The notes: generated by a model from the letters alone, not told the origin. DNA of 10,985 bases from Anaerolineaceae bacterium UBA2274 (GCA_002347705.1 DDWY01000012.1:1-10985); one strand, 5' to 3'; numbered from the stretch's first letter, positions 1-6,176 are shown. Numbers and translations are program-made.

Positions 1-57
1 ATTGTCAAACGCGTCGGTAGCATCGATTATAACCTTATGAAGCATTTTCTTAGTTTT

Positions 58-79
58 CTCAAAAACCTCTCAAAAACCT
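58..79. repeat. Perfect 11-bp tandem duplication
   Basis: CTCAAAAACCT is present twice with no spacer. It lies in AT-rich non-coding sequence and is probably a replication-slippage duplication. Confidence 0.7.
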
Positions 80-235
80 GCCAAAGACTGCTCCAGACTA
101 AGTGCCCAATATCATGCGGATTTCATGGTCGAACTTTTTGGCAAGCATGACCCCCGATGGAAGGTTGCCAAGGAGTTAATCCCAAGAATACATTGAATGT
201 AGGCTGGTTTGCGTTTTCCAATTTAGCTCTTTTTG

Positions 236-302
236 AGGGTGACCATGGGGAGTTACCCCTACAAGGGTGTTCATGCGGTAGAGGCAGACCCCCGTGTCTG
301 CC
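236..302. repeat. Interspersed palindromic repeat (small, non-coding)
   Basis: The right part is a hairpin: GGCAGAC at 283-289 pairs perfectly with GTCTGCC at 296-302 around a six-base loop. The left part contains the imperfect complements GGTGACC and TTACCCCTAC. From memory, elements of the form GGGGCAGACC...GTCTGCCC next to a second CCCCTAC-ended palindrome are scattered through Chloroflexota and some cyanobacterial genomes and often give spurious short ORFs, as here. No transposase is present, so the copy would be non-autonomous. Without a genome to search, the family assignment is recollection; the hairpin itself is directly visible. Confidence 0.55.
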
Positions 303-323
303 CAATAACATTCTTAAAATTTT

Positions 324-1136
324 TTACGAACCAAAAAACATGAAAAAATAATACCCAACTGTCATCGCCCACAGCATTGAATCCAGGCGGTCGAGCACGC
401 CGCCGTGACCCGGGATCAGGTTGCCGGTATCCTTCACCGCCAGTGTGCGTTTGATCAGGCTCATCAGTGTGTCCCCAAAGAATGCCACCGGACCCAGGAT
501 AAGCCCCAAACCTGCCCCATTCAACATCCCCAACTCCGGCAAAGGCATACGCAGGATCCAGCCAATCAACACCCCCGAAAGCAGCCCCACCAATGTGCCG
601 CCTATCAAACCTTCAAGGGTCTTATTTGGGCTGAGCCTGGGCAGGATGTTGCGCTTTCCAAAGCGGGAGCCAATCAAATAGGCTCCAGCATCCACCAGCC
701 ACACCAGCGCAATCGTTACCAGCAGCCAAAGGTTTCCTTGCGGCTGGCTTTGATTGAGCGAGACGCCATACGCCCCCAATACGCCAATGAAGAACACGCC
801 AAAAACCTGCAGCCCCAGGCTTATGAAGGCTTTTTTATTCCCATGCTCGTACTGCCACAGGCTATAAGCGCCTAACAAGACCAGAATCAGCGTCCAAGCC
901 AGTGGTTCCACCCAGGCAGTCAAGAACATACGTGGCAAAACCAGTGCGCCAATCGCAATAATCATCAGGGGGTATGCCACCTCGTAGCCTGAGTTTTGGA
1001 GCATGCGAGAGAACTCAAAGCCCGCAATTGCCAGGATAATGAGCAGGAATAAATCGAACGCAGTCCCCCCAAGCCATGCCAGACCCAAAAAAATGGGCAC
1101 GAAAATCAAGGCCGAGAGTGCCCGCTGACGCAGCAT
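324..1136 (-). CDS. cdsA: Phosphatidate cytidylyltransferase (CDP-diacylglycerol synthase)
   Basis: This integral membrane enzyme joins CTP and phosphatidic acid to give CDP-diacylglycerol, the precursor of phosphatidylglycerol, phosphatidylserine and cardiolipin. The 270-residue product is of normal family length and almost entirely hydrophobic, with several membrane segments. The C-terminal family signature is complete at residues 226-252: SxxKR, then KD, then PGHGGVLDRLD. Upstream conserved pieces are WLVDAGAY (D149), SPNKT at 169-173 and GD at 221-222, the acidic residues expected to hold the metal ion. The ATG shares its first base with the last base of the uppS TAA stop (TAATG), so translation is probably coupled. 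It is the last gene of frr-uppS-cdsA. Nothing is missing from the family motifs and I am confident of the call. Confidence 0.96.
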   Translation of the reverse strand: MLRQRALSALIFVPIFLGLAWLGGTAFDLFLLIILAIAGFEFSRMLQNSGYEVAYPLMIIAIGALVLPRMFLTAWVEPLAWTLILVLLGAYSLWQYEHGNKKAFISLGLQVFGVFFIGVLGAYGVSLNQSQPQGNLWLLVTIALVWLVDAGAYLIGSRFGKRNILPRLSPNKTLEGLIGGTLVGLLSGVLIGWILRMPLPELGMLNGAGLGLILGPVAFFGDTLMSLIKRTLAVKDTGNLIPGHGGVLDRLDSMLWAMTVGYYFFMFFGS

Positions 1137-1846
1137 TACTTCTTACTCAGTCCGCCAAAGCGGCGGTCGCGGTTGGAGAAATCTTCAAGCACCTCGGCCA
1201 GGGCGGCTTCGTCAAAGTCAGGCCAGAATACTTGCGGAAAAGCCCACTCGCTGTAGACGCTCTGCCAGGTAAGGAAATTGCTGGTCCGAAATTCGCCTGA
1301 AGTGCGGATGATCAGGTCCGGGTCCGGGATGCCAACGGTAAACATGTTTTCAGAAAGAGTTTGCTGGGTTATCTCCTCAGCCGGGATGCCAGACGCGACG
1401 ATCTTGCGTACGGCGGTAACAATCTCGTCTCGCCCGCCGTAACTGAAAGCCAGGATAACGTCAATCCGGGTGTTGTTTTTGGTCAGCTCAATCGCGTTTT
1501 CAATTTTCTGGCGCAATTGGGGTTCGAGATGCTCAAGATGACCGATGTGAAGCAAACGCGCGCCTTCCTTATGCAGCTCCGGGGTTTCCGTTTCAATGAA
1601 TTCACCCAGAAGCCCCATCAAACCGCCGACTTCTTCTTCGGGGCGGCTCCAGTTTTCAGTGGAGAAGGCATAGAAAGTCAGGTGTTTGATGCCGGCATTG
1701 GCGGCGGCACGAATGATGCGGCGCAAGTTCTTTGTTCCCGCGCGGTGCCCAGCCAGGCGCGGTAATCCGCGCGCTTTTGCCCAGCGACCGTTCCCATCCA
1801 TGATGATGCCGACATGTTCCGGCACGCGTCTGATTGTTTCGGACAT
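1136..1846 (-). CDS. uppS: Isoprenyl transferase (undecaprenyl diphosphate synthase)
   Basis: This cis-prenyltransferase extends farnesyl diphosphate with isopentenyl diphosphate units. The C55 product carries peptidoglycan and other envelope glycan precursors across the membrane. The 236-residue protein has the full family pattern: HVGIIMDGNGRWAK near the N-terminus with the catalytic Asp at position 17, TFYAFSTENW at about 57-65, and RTSGEFRTSNF at 181-191 followed by the metal-binding Glu in SEW (E200) and WPDF. It starts two bases after the frr stop codon and overlaps cdsA by one base. The only purine-rich bases ahead of the ATG are the AAGG touching it and a GGAA about ten bases upstream, so initiation likely depends on ribosomes finishing frr. 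Chain length (C55 or another) cannot be read from sequence, so undecaprenyl is the family default. Confidence 0.96.
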   Translation of the reverse strand: MSETIRRVPEHVGIIMDGNGRWAKARGLPRLAGHRAGTKNLRRIIRAAANAGIKHLTFYAFSTENWSRPEEEVGGLMGLLGEFIETETPELHKEGARLLHIGHLEHLEPQLRQKIENAIELTKNNTRIDVILAFSYGGRDEIVTAVRKIVASGIPAEEITQQTLSENMFTVGIPDPDLIIRTSGEFRTSNFLTWQSVYSEWAFPQVFWPDFDEAALAEVLEDFSNRDRRFGGLSKK

Positions 1847-1848
1847 CC

Positions 1849-2406
1849 TTAAAATTCCATGATCTCTGTTTCTTTACGCTCGCCGATGATATCCACCTGA
1901 GCTACCATTTCGTTGGTCAGCTCCTGCAAGTCCGATTCTCCTCTTTTGAGTTCGTCCTCGGAGATCATTTTCTCCTTTTCAAACTCACGCATGTCTTTCA
2001 GGCTGTCACGCCGGATGTTCCGGATGGCAACACGGCAATCTTCAAGGCGTGAATTGACCATTCTTACCAGGTCGCGCCGGCGCTCTTCTGTGAGCGGCGG
2101 TAGGTTGAGGCGGATCACCTTGCCATCACTGTTGGGGGTAAGTCCCAGATCCGAAGCCTGAATGGCGCGCTCGATAGCTCTGAGCGATGAGGAATCAAAG
2201 GGGCGGATGAGCAGCTGACGGGATTCGGGCACACTAATGGTCGCAAGCTGAATTAATGAGAGGCTGGAGCCATAGTACTCAACCTGCAGTCTTTCGATCA
2301 GTGCGGGTGAAGCCCGCCCGGTTCGGATCGCCATCAGATCATCTTCCAACACGTCCAATGCGCCTCGCATGCGCTGTTTGGACTCTCTTAACAGTTCATC
2401 AATCAT
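1849..2406 (-). CDS. frr: Ribosome recycling factor
   Basis: RRF works with EF-G to split the post-termination ribosome so its subunits can be reused. The product is 185 residues, the classic RRF length. It shows the expected central segment IRTGRASPALIERLQVEYYG and the C-terminal helices with RRDLVRMVNSRLEDCRVAIRN and the RRDSLKDM stretch. An in-frame ATG 11 codons upstream (2439) would lengthen it to 196, but I chose 2406 because AGGAGG lies five bases upstream of that ATG and because it matches family length. It is first in frr-uppS-cdsA. In many bacteria frr follows rpsB-tsf-pyrH, but here metK is divergent on the other side, so the operon has been separated from those partners. Its ribosome-binding site lies partly in a perfect palindrome (see that entry). 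Confidence 0.96.
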   Translation of the reverse strand: MIDELLRESKQRMRGALDVLEDDLMAIRTGRASPALIERLQVEYYGSSLSLIQLATISVPESRQLLIRPFDSSSLRAIERAIQASDLGLTPNSDGKVIRLNLPPLTEERRRDLVRMVNSRLEDCRVAIRNIRRDSLKDMREFEKEKMISEDELKRGESDLQELTNEMVAQVDIIGERKETEIMEF

Positions 2407-2414
2407 GTTGACCT

Positions 2415-2430
2415 CCTTGTTCGAACAAGG
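2415..2430 (-). promoter_or_regulatory. Perfect palindrome overlapping the frr Shine-Dalgarno
   Basis: CCTTGTTCGAACAAGG is a perfect 16-bp inverted repeat. Read on the frr strand, its last four bases are the AAGG that begins the AAGGAGG ribosome-binding site. As RNA it could form a six-pair stem with a UCGA loop that partly hides the site; as DNA it could be a dimer-binding operator. The sequence shows the symmetry; either function is inference. Confidence 0.5.
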
Positions 2431-2450
2431 CTTAAGCATAACCTATTTTT

Positions 2451-2479
2451 ATTCAAAATGGGAATAAAGCCTTCGGCAA
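2451..2479 (-). promoter_or_regulatory. Candidate promoter for frr-uppS-cdsA
   Basis: On the minus strand TTGCCG (2479-2474) and TTGAAT (2456-2451) are separated by 17 bases, each matching four of six consensus positions. Transcription would start near 2444, giving a leader of about 38 bases that contains the palindrome. This is a weak match chosen for spacing and location. Confidence 0.3.
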
Positions 2480-2537
2480 AACGAGAGACAATATCGGAAT
2501 AGAGGCTGGAACAGCAAACCTCTTTCGGGCAAGATGG

Positions 2538-2568
2538 GATTCCATTTATCCTTGGAGTCATTTTTTTT
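2538..2568 (+). terminator. Plus-strand intrinsic terminator with no gene before it
   Basis: GATTCCA (2538-2544) pairs with TGGAGTC (2553-2559), seven pairs including one G-U, around an eight-base loop. It is followed by A and eight consecutive T. There is no plus-strand protein gene upstream, as frr is on the other strand. It may end a small RNA, stop antisense transcription, or insulate metK from read-through. Confidence 0.55.
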
Positions 2569-2604
2569 GGGAAATAATCGTGTTGGGAGTAAATACATAC
2601 CGTA

Positions 2605-2626
2605 CGGATGGGCTTTAGTCCATCCG
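2605..2626. repeat. Short palindromic repeat, second type
   Basis: CGGATGG (2605-2611) and CCATCCG (2620-2626) form a perfect seven-pair stem around GCTTTAGT. No T-run follows on either strand, so it is not an intrinsic terminator. It resembles, from memory, GGATGGGCT...AGCCCATCC elements repeated in Chloroflexota genomes. Like the 236-302 element it is preceded by a GTA trinucleotide. Confidence 0.45.
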
Positions 2627-2656
2627 CCGATCGCGCCAGGTTTGAATAAATCACAC

Positions 2657-2685
2657 TTGCCCGACTGAATTGCTTGTGGTATAAC
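2657..2685 (+). promoter_or_regulatory. Promoter of the metK riboswitch transcript
   Basis: TTGCCC (2657-2662) and TATAAC (2680-2685) are 17 bases apart, which is ideal sigma-70-type spacing. The -10 matches five of six positions. Transcription would begin near 2692, about 20 bases before the aptamer and about 190 before the metK ATG. Confidence 0.7.
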
Positions 2686-2710
2686 ACATCTAAGTACATA
2701 GCCCTTGCGG

Positions 2711-2809
<99 letters not shown>

Positions 2810-2828
2810 GCTAAAGCATACCAAGCGG

Positions 2829-2859
2829 AATGCCCCTCACTTGCAGGGGCATTTTTTTT
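2829..2859 (+). terminator. Riboswitch-controlled intrinsic terminator
   Basis: AATGCCCCT (2829-2837) pairs with AGGGGCATT (2845-2853) around a seven-base loop and is followed directly by Ts to 2859. It lies 20 bases after the SAM-I aptamer and before the metK start, as expected for an attenuating expression platform. Confidence 0.93.
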
Positions 2860-2862
2860 CGT

Positions 2863-2876
2863 AACCTGAGGAGGTT
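2863..2876 (+). promoter_or_regulatory. metK ribosome-binding site within a small hairpin
   Basis: AGGAGG (2869-2874) is a strong Shine-Dalgarno eight bases before the ATG at 2883. It sits in AACCT-GAGG-AGGTT, a possible five-pair hairpin whose loop and 3' arm contain the site. The ribosome-binding site is clear; whether the hairpin matters is unknown. Confidence 0.8.
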
Positions 2877-2882
2877 AACAAT

Positions 2883-4118
2883 ATGACAACAACTTTTATG
2901 CAATCACCCAAGTACCTGTTCACATCCGAATCGGTCACTGAAGGTCACCCAGACAAAATGTGCGACCAGATCAGCGACGCGATCCTGGATGCCATGATCA
3001 AGGAGGACAAAGCCAGCCGGGTAGCCTGCGAAACTGCCATCAAGACCGGCTTTGTTCTAACCTATGGCGAAGTGACCACCAAGACCTATGTTGACATCGA
3101 CGCGCTCGTGCGCGAAGTGGTAAACGGCATCGGCTATGATCGCGGCAAGAAGGGCTTCGATGGCTCCACCTGCGGCGTGCTGGTGGCACTGGCAAATCAG
3201 AGCGCGGATATTTCCCGCGGTGTGGATCAGAACGGCGTGAAGGAAGCAGTTGAATACAACGAAGCCTTCATTGAATCTGGTGGCGCCGGCGACCAGGGTA
3301 TGATGTTTGGTTTTGCCTGCAACGAGACCGAATCCCTGATGCCGATGCCCATCTATTATGCCCACAAGCTGACCCGCCGTATGGCGGAGGTCCGCAAAAA
3401 CGGCACCATTCCCTGGATGTACCCGGACGGCAAAAGCCAGGTAACGGTGGAATATCATTACGGCAAGCCTGTTCGCATCCATACAATCGTTGTCAGCAGC
3501 CAGCATGCTGACCAGCTGGATCACGAAGAAGTCAGCCACGATCGCATTGAGGCAGACATTCGAGAACACGTGATCAAGGCTGTCATTCCCGCGGAACTAT
3601 TGGACGAGGACACCAAAGTCTACGTAAATCCGACCGGTCGTTTTGTGATCGGTGGACCAATGGGCGATGCCGGCATGACCGGACGCAAGATCATCGTGGA
3701 CACCTACGGCGGTATGGGGCGGCATGGCGGCGGTGCCTTCAGCGGTAAAGATCCAACAAAAGTTGACCGCTCTGCAGCCTATGCAGCCCGTTGGGTGGCA
3801 AAGAACGTGGTGGCAGCCGGATTGGCTGAACGCTGCGAAGTGCAGGTTTCCTATGCCATCGGCGTTGCTCAGCCTCTGAGCATCAACGTGGAAACTTTTG
3901 GCACTGGTGCCGTGGAAGATGAAAAAATCGCCCAGGCGATCGCCAAGGTCTTTGACCTGCGCCCACGCGCCATCATTCATGACCTCGATCTTCTGCGCCC
4001 GATCTATCGCCAGCTGGCTGCTTATGGGCATTTTGGTCGCGACGATCTGGACCTGACCTGGGAAAGAACCGACAGAGCCGACGCGCTCAAAGAAGCTGTT
4101 AGACTTCTGACTAGATAA
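2883..4118 (+). CDS. metK: S-adenosylmethionine synthase (methionine adenosyltransferase)
   Basis: MetK condenses methionine and ATP into S-adenosylmethionine, the main methyl donor, releasing phosphate and pyrophosphate; it acts as a cytosolic multimer. The 411-residue product is slightly longer than the usual 380-400. The N-terminal signature SESVTEGHPDKMCDQISDA holds the catalytic His22 and Asp24. GAGDQGMMFGFACNET and the glycine-rich GGGAFSGKDPTKVDRSAAYAA are also intact. The ATG at 2883 has a strong AGGAGG site. It is transcribed alone from its own promoter, through a SAM-I riboswitch, and ends at a long hairpin terminator, so its own product should repress it. I see nothing broken or unusual in the enzyme. 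Confidence 0.98.
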   Translation: MTTTFMQSPKYLFTSESVTEGHPDKMCDQISDAILDAMIKEDKASRVACETAIKTGFVLTYGEVTTKTYVDIDALVREVVNGIGYDRGKKGFDGSTCGVLVALANQSADISRGVDQNGVKEAVEYNEAFIESGGAGDQGMMFGFACNETESLMPMPIYYAHKLTRRMAEVRKNGTIPWMYPDGKSQVTVEYHYGKPVRIHTIVVSSQHADQLDHEEVSHDRIEADIREHVIKAVIPAELLDEDTKVYVNPTGRFVIGGPMGDAGMTGRKIIVDTYGGMGRHGGGAFSGKDPTKVDRSAAYAARWVAKNVVAAGLAERCEVQVSYAIGVAQPLSINVETFGTGAVEDEKIAQAIAKVFDLRPRAIIHDLDLLRPIYRQLAAYGHFGRDDLDLTWERTDRADALKEAVRLLTR

Positions 4119-4142
4119 CAAAACCCTTTATAAATTCACATC

Positions 4143-4177
4143 AAAAAGAAGCAGACTTGTTTGTCTGCTTCTTTTTT
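4143..4177 (+). terminator. metK intrinsic terminator
   Basis: AAAAAGAAGCAGAC (4143-4156) and its perfect complement at 4163-4176 form a 14-pair stem with a six-base loop, ending in a run of six T. It lies 25 bases after the metK stop. Confidence 0.92.
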
Positions 4178-4201
4178 GTACAAACTCACCCAACAATTAA
4201 C

Positions 4202-4231
4202 TTGATATTACTGGTGCAAAAAGAATACTAT
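4202..4231 (+). promoter_or_regulatory. Sortase promoter, likely leaderless start
   Basis: TTGATA (4202-4207) and TACTAT (4226-4231) are 18 bases apart, matching five and four of six consensus positions. Transcription would start around 4238-4241, at or just before the ATG at 4241. No Shine-Dalgarno precedes that ATG, which fits a leaderless message. Confidence 0.55.
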
Positions 4232-4240
4232 TATTAGCAA

Positions 4241-5131
4241 ATGGAACGTAAGCAGAAGTTGTCACTGTTAATATTGAGCGCGCTTTTTCTGCTCTCAGCC
4301 GTATTGACGGTCAGCTTTGGTTTGAAATATTTCGGGGGAACGCAAGGCACTCAAAATGAGATGACCCGGCAGGCTGACAGCGTGGCCACTTTCATGGCGA
4401 ATTATTACCAAACCGCCACCGCTCAGCCAAGCCCCACCCCGACCAACGCGCCAAGTCTCGCAGCACCCAAACTGCTGCCGCCGACCGCCACCACAGCACC
4501 AACACCCACACCTAATCCGCATGCTGAGGAGCTGCAGCAAGTGCTTTCCTTGGTAGAAATCGACTTCTCCGCCTGGCAAAGCCTGAATTCTGATGTGCGG
4601 GCATGGATCCACAATGGGGCTATCCGAGTAGATCATCCCATCCTGAAATCGCCGGATAATGAATACTACCTGACCCGTGATCTTGATTTATCTTACAAAG
4701 CTATGGGATCGATCTTTTTTGACTTTCGCAATAAAAGCGACTTCAGCGATCCGAACACCATCATTTATGGACACAATTTTGACAACGGGCTCATGTTTAG
4801 CAACCTGGTTTGGTACAAGAGCCAGCAGTTTTATGAACAGAATCCCTTTTACTACCTTTACACACCAGATCAGGTCTACCGTGTGGACATTGCCGCCGGC
4901 ATCGTGGTCAGCGAAACGGACACCACCTACCTGGTTGTCGATTTCAACTCTGAGCTGGAGTTCAGCAGCCTGATCCAAAATATCCAAGAAAATTCTGTGA
5001 TCGAAACTGAAATTAGGCTCACACCCGGAGATCAGCTGGTTACGCTCTACACCTGCACGAACGACTGGCAAGGACAGCGCTTTGTTGTGATTGGCAAGCT
5101 AACCCCACTGGGATCCTTTTCAGCGCAATAA
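4241..5131 (+). CDS. Class B-like sortase, membrane-anchored
   Basis: Sortases are cysteine transpeptidases on the outer face of the cytoplasmic membrane that cut a sorting signal and attach the protein to the envelope. Residues 8-31 form a single N-terminal membrane segment. Residues 58-93 are a Pro/Thr/Ala-rich linker and about 105-290 are the catalytic domain. The catalytic triad is visible: His178 in IIYGHN, Cys272 in TLYTCTND and Arg280 in GQRFVV. The segments WIHNGAIRVDHPIL, DNEYYLTRDLD and SIFFDFRN are typical of the class B fold. A TAG lies in frame six bases upstream of the ATG, so no longer start exists, and the next ATG (residue 41) would remove the membrane anchor. The following gene encodes a protein with a VPNTG signal, the probable substrate, although classical class B enzymes prefer NPxTN. 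The class label is therefore less certain than the sortase call. Confidence 0.92.
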   Translation: MERKQKLSLLILSALFLLSAVLTVSFGLKYFGGTQGTQNEMTRQADSVATFMANYYQTATAQPSPTPTNAPSLAAPKLLPPTATTAPTPTPNPHAEELQQVLSLVEIDFSAWQSLNSDVRAWIHNGAIRVDHPILKSPDNEYYLTRDLDLSYKAMGSIFFDFRNKSDFSDPNTIIYGHNFDNGLMFSNLVWYKSQQFYEQNPFYYLYTPDQVYRVDIAAGIVVSETDTTYLVVDFNSELEFSSLIQNIQENSVIETEIRLTPGDQLVTLYTCTNDWQGQRFVVIGKLTPLGSFSAQ

Positions 5132-5275
5132 TTGCCGGAGATGAAAGGCAATAAAACAGATCAGGCAATGATTTTTGCTTCAACATCACTTGCTCTGTTC
5201 TCATCTACAAGATCATAAACGCTCAACACAATATCTCCACCCCGCAGATATCTACATACCTTGTACAATTTCTCG

Positions 5276-5302
5276 ATATTAATACCAACTAGGTATTAAT
5301 AT
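5276..5302. promoter_or_regulatory. Inverted repeat, probable operator of the surface-protein gene
   Basis: ATATTAATACC (5276-5286) and GGTATTAATAT (5292-5302) are perfect complements, 11 bases each, around AACTA. It overlaps a candidate promoter (TTAATA 5279-5284, 17 bases, TATAGA 5302-5307), the position expected for a repressor site. It could also fold in RNA, but no T-run follows, so a terminator is unlikely. Confidence 0.55.
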
Positions 5303-5307
5303 ATAGA
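5279..5307 (+). promoter_or_regulatory. Candidate promoter of the surface-protein gene
   Basis: TTAATA and TATAGA, each four of six to consensus, are separated by 17 bases. A second TATAGA at 5322-5327 lacks a matching -35. The assignment rests mainly on spacing and on the overlapping palindrome. Confidence 0.35.
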
Positions 5308-5342
5308 TCTCTTACGCTTTTTATAGATAGAAAGGTTGTACT

Positions 5343-6152
5343 GTGAAAACTATATCCACAATTTTACTTGCTGTCCTATTACTTTTTACTCTCAGCCAGG
5401 AGCAGCAGTCCGTTCTGGCGAGTGAAAACTACCAACTCAATTTGTCCCATATTGAATGTCTTGGAACCCATGCTGAAATCCACTTTGTCTTACTGAATAC
5501 CGTTGACGGAGATGTTATATCAGACCTTACCTACACCTACGGCACCATCCCACCCGGTCCGCGCAGTGGTAATGTTGTCCATTTTACAGACAACGTGCCG
5601 CCAGGCTATTACAACATTACAAGTGCCTCGGTGTGGGTCAACAGCACCCTGGTAACGCTCCACAACCCCGGTGACTACGCTGGCGATTACGCCTGCCAGC
5701 AGCAGCCTACCAATACGCCTACCTTTACTCCCACAAATACCCCTACCAACGCACCAACTTTTACGCCTACTTCCACAGCAGTGACGCCTACCAACGCACC
5801 AACTTTTACGCCTACTTCCACAGCAGTGACGCCTACCAACGCACCAATTTTTATGCCTACTTCCACAGCAGTGACGCCTACCAACACACCAACTTTTACG
5901 CCTACTTCCACAACGGTAACGCCTACGGAAACACCCACAAATACTCCAGAACCAAGCCCAACGGTAACACCCACCGATCCTTCCGCAACCCCCACAACTC
6001 CAATTGTGATGGCAACGTTTTCGGTGCCAAACACAGGACGGGATGATAACTTTGCAGGACCAGCCTTTATGGTCGCGGGACTGTCAACCATTGGGTTGGG
6101 TCTTGCCCTGAGCAGTTTATTGCGAAAATCAAATGCTCTCAAGCACAAATAA
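5343..6152 (+). CDS. Secreted Thr/Pro-rich surface protein with VPNTG sorting signal
   Basis: I do not recognise a named family. The 269-residue product has a signal peptide (1-26, likely cut after VLA) and a small N-terminal domain (27-118) rich in beta-type sequence. Its two cysteines, C39 and C118, bracket that domain and may form a disulfide. A long Thr/Pro/Ala stalk follows (119 to about 222), including four copies of a 15-residue unit. The C-terminus is a full sorting signal: VPNTG at 228-232, a hydrophobic segment (about 238-260), then RKSNALKHK. It should be exported and covalently anchored by the upstream sortase, the stalk holding the N-terminal domain away from the cell. The start is GTG, supported by GAAAGG seven bases upstream and by the signal peptide beginning there. 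Ligand and function are unknown. Confidence 0.85.
   Translation: MKTISTILLAVLLLFTLSQEQQSVLASENYQLNLSHIECLGTHAEIHFVLLNTVDGDVISDLTYTYGTIPPGPRSGNVVHFTDNVPPGYYNITSASVWVNSTLVTLHNPGDYAGDYACQQQPTNTPTFTPTNTPTNAPTFTPTSTAVTPTNAPTFTPTSTAVTPTNAPIFMPTSTAVTPTNTPTFTPTSTTVTPTETPTNTPEPSPTVTPTDPSATPTTPIVMATFSVPNTGRDDNFAGPAFMVAGLSTIGLGLALSSLLRKSNALKHK
5742..5921 (+). repeat. Four 45-bp in-frame tandem repeats
   Basis: Units start at 5742, 5787, 5832 and 5877. Units 1 and 2 are identical, unit 3 differs at a few bases and unit 4 is more diverged at its end. Each encodes a version of TPTNAPTFTPTSTAV. The near-identity of DNA, not just protein, suggests recent duplication, and gain or loss of a unit would keep the reading frame. 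Confidence 0.92.
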
Positions 6153-6176
6153 TCAGGCTGATTCTTAAATAACAAA

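Larger units (their letters stand above)
1..323. other. Gene-free left edge, downstream of cdsA
   Basis: No convincing gene was found here. Frame 1 of the plus strand is open from the left edge to a TGA at 148-150, so the tail of a plus-strand gene cannot be excluded, but the peptide resembles nothing I know. An 11-base sequence, CTCAAAAACCT, occurs twice head to tail at 58-68 and 69-79. An interspersed palindromic repeat occupies about 236-302. I see no T-tailed hairpin that would clearly terminate the cdsA operon, so the 283-302 hairpin may be the only 3' structure the transcript meets. Confidence 0.5.

Noticed and set aside
1..150. Open plus-strand frame from the left edge to TGA at 148
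   Set aside because: At 49 codons with no start in view and a peptide unlike anything known, it cannot be supported as the tail of a gene, although the edge prevents exclusion.
123..351. Short ORFs on both strands through the 236-302 repeat
   Set aside because: Their sequence is produced by the palindromic repeat itself; such ORFs recur wherever the element inserts and are not genes.
405..875. 156-codon plus-strand frame opposite cdsA
   Set aside because: It is antisense to a complete, motif-rich cdsA and is rich in His, Gln and Pro as expected from a shadow frame.
2415..2430. LexA box
   Set aside because: The core is GTTC-GAAC, the reverse arrangement of the CGAAC-N4-GTTCG type box, so it does not match.
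5130..5151. Terminator after the sortase gene (ATTGCC / GGCAAT)
   Set aside because: Six-pair stem with a ten-base loop followed by AAAA rather than Ts on the plus strand; not a credible intrinsic terminator.
5742..5921. CRISPR-like array
   Set aside because: The 45-bp units are contiguous, with no spacers, and lie in frame within a coding gene.
5687..6175. 162-codon minus-strand frame of Val/Gly repeats
   Set aside because: It is the antisense shadow of the Thr/Pro repeats in the surface-protein gene.
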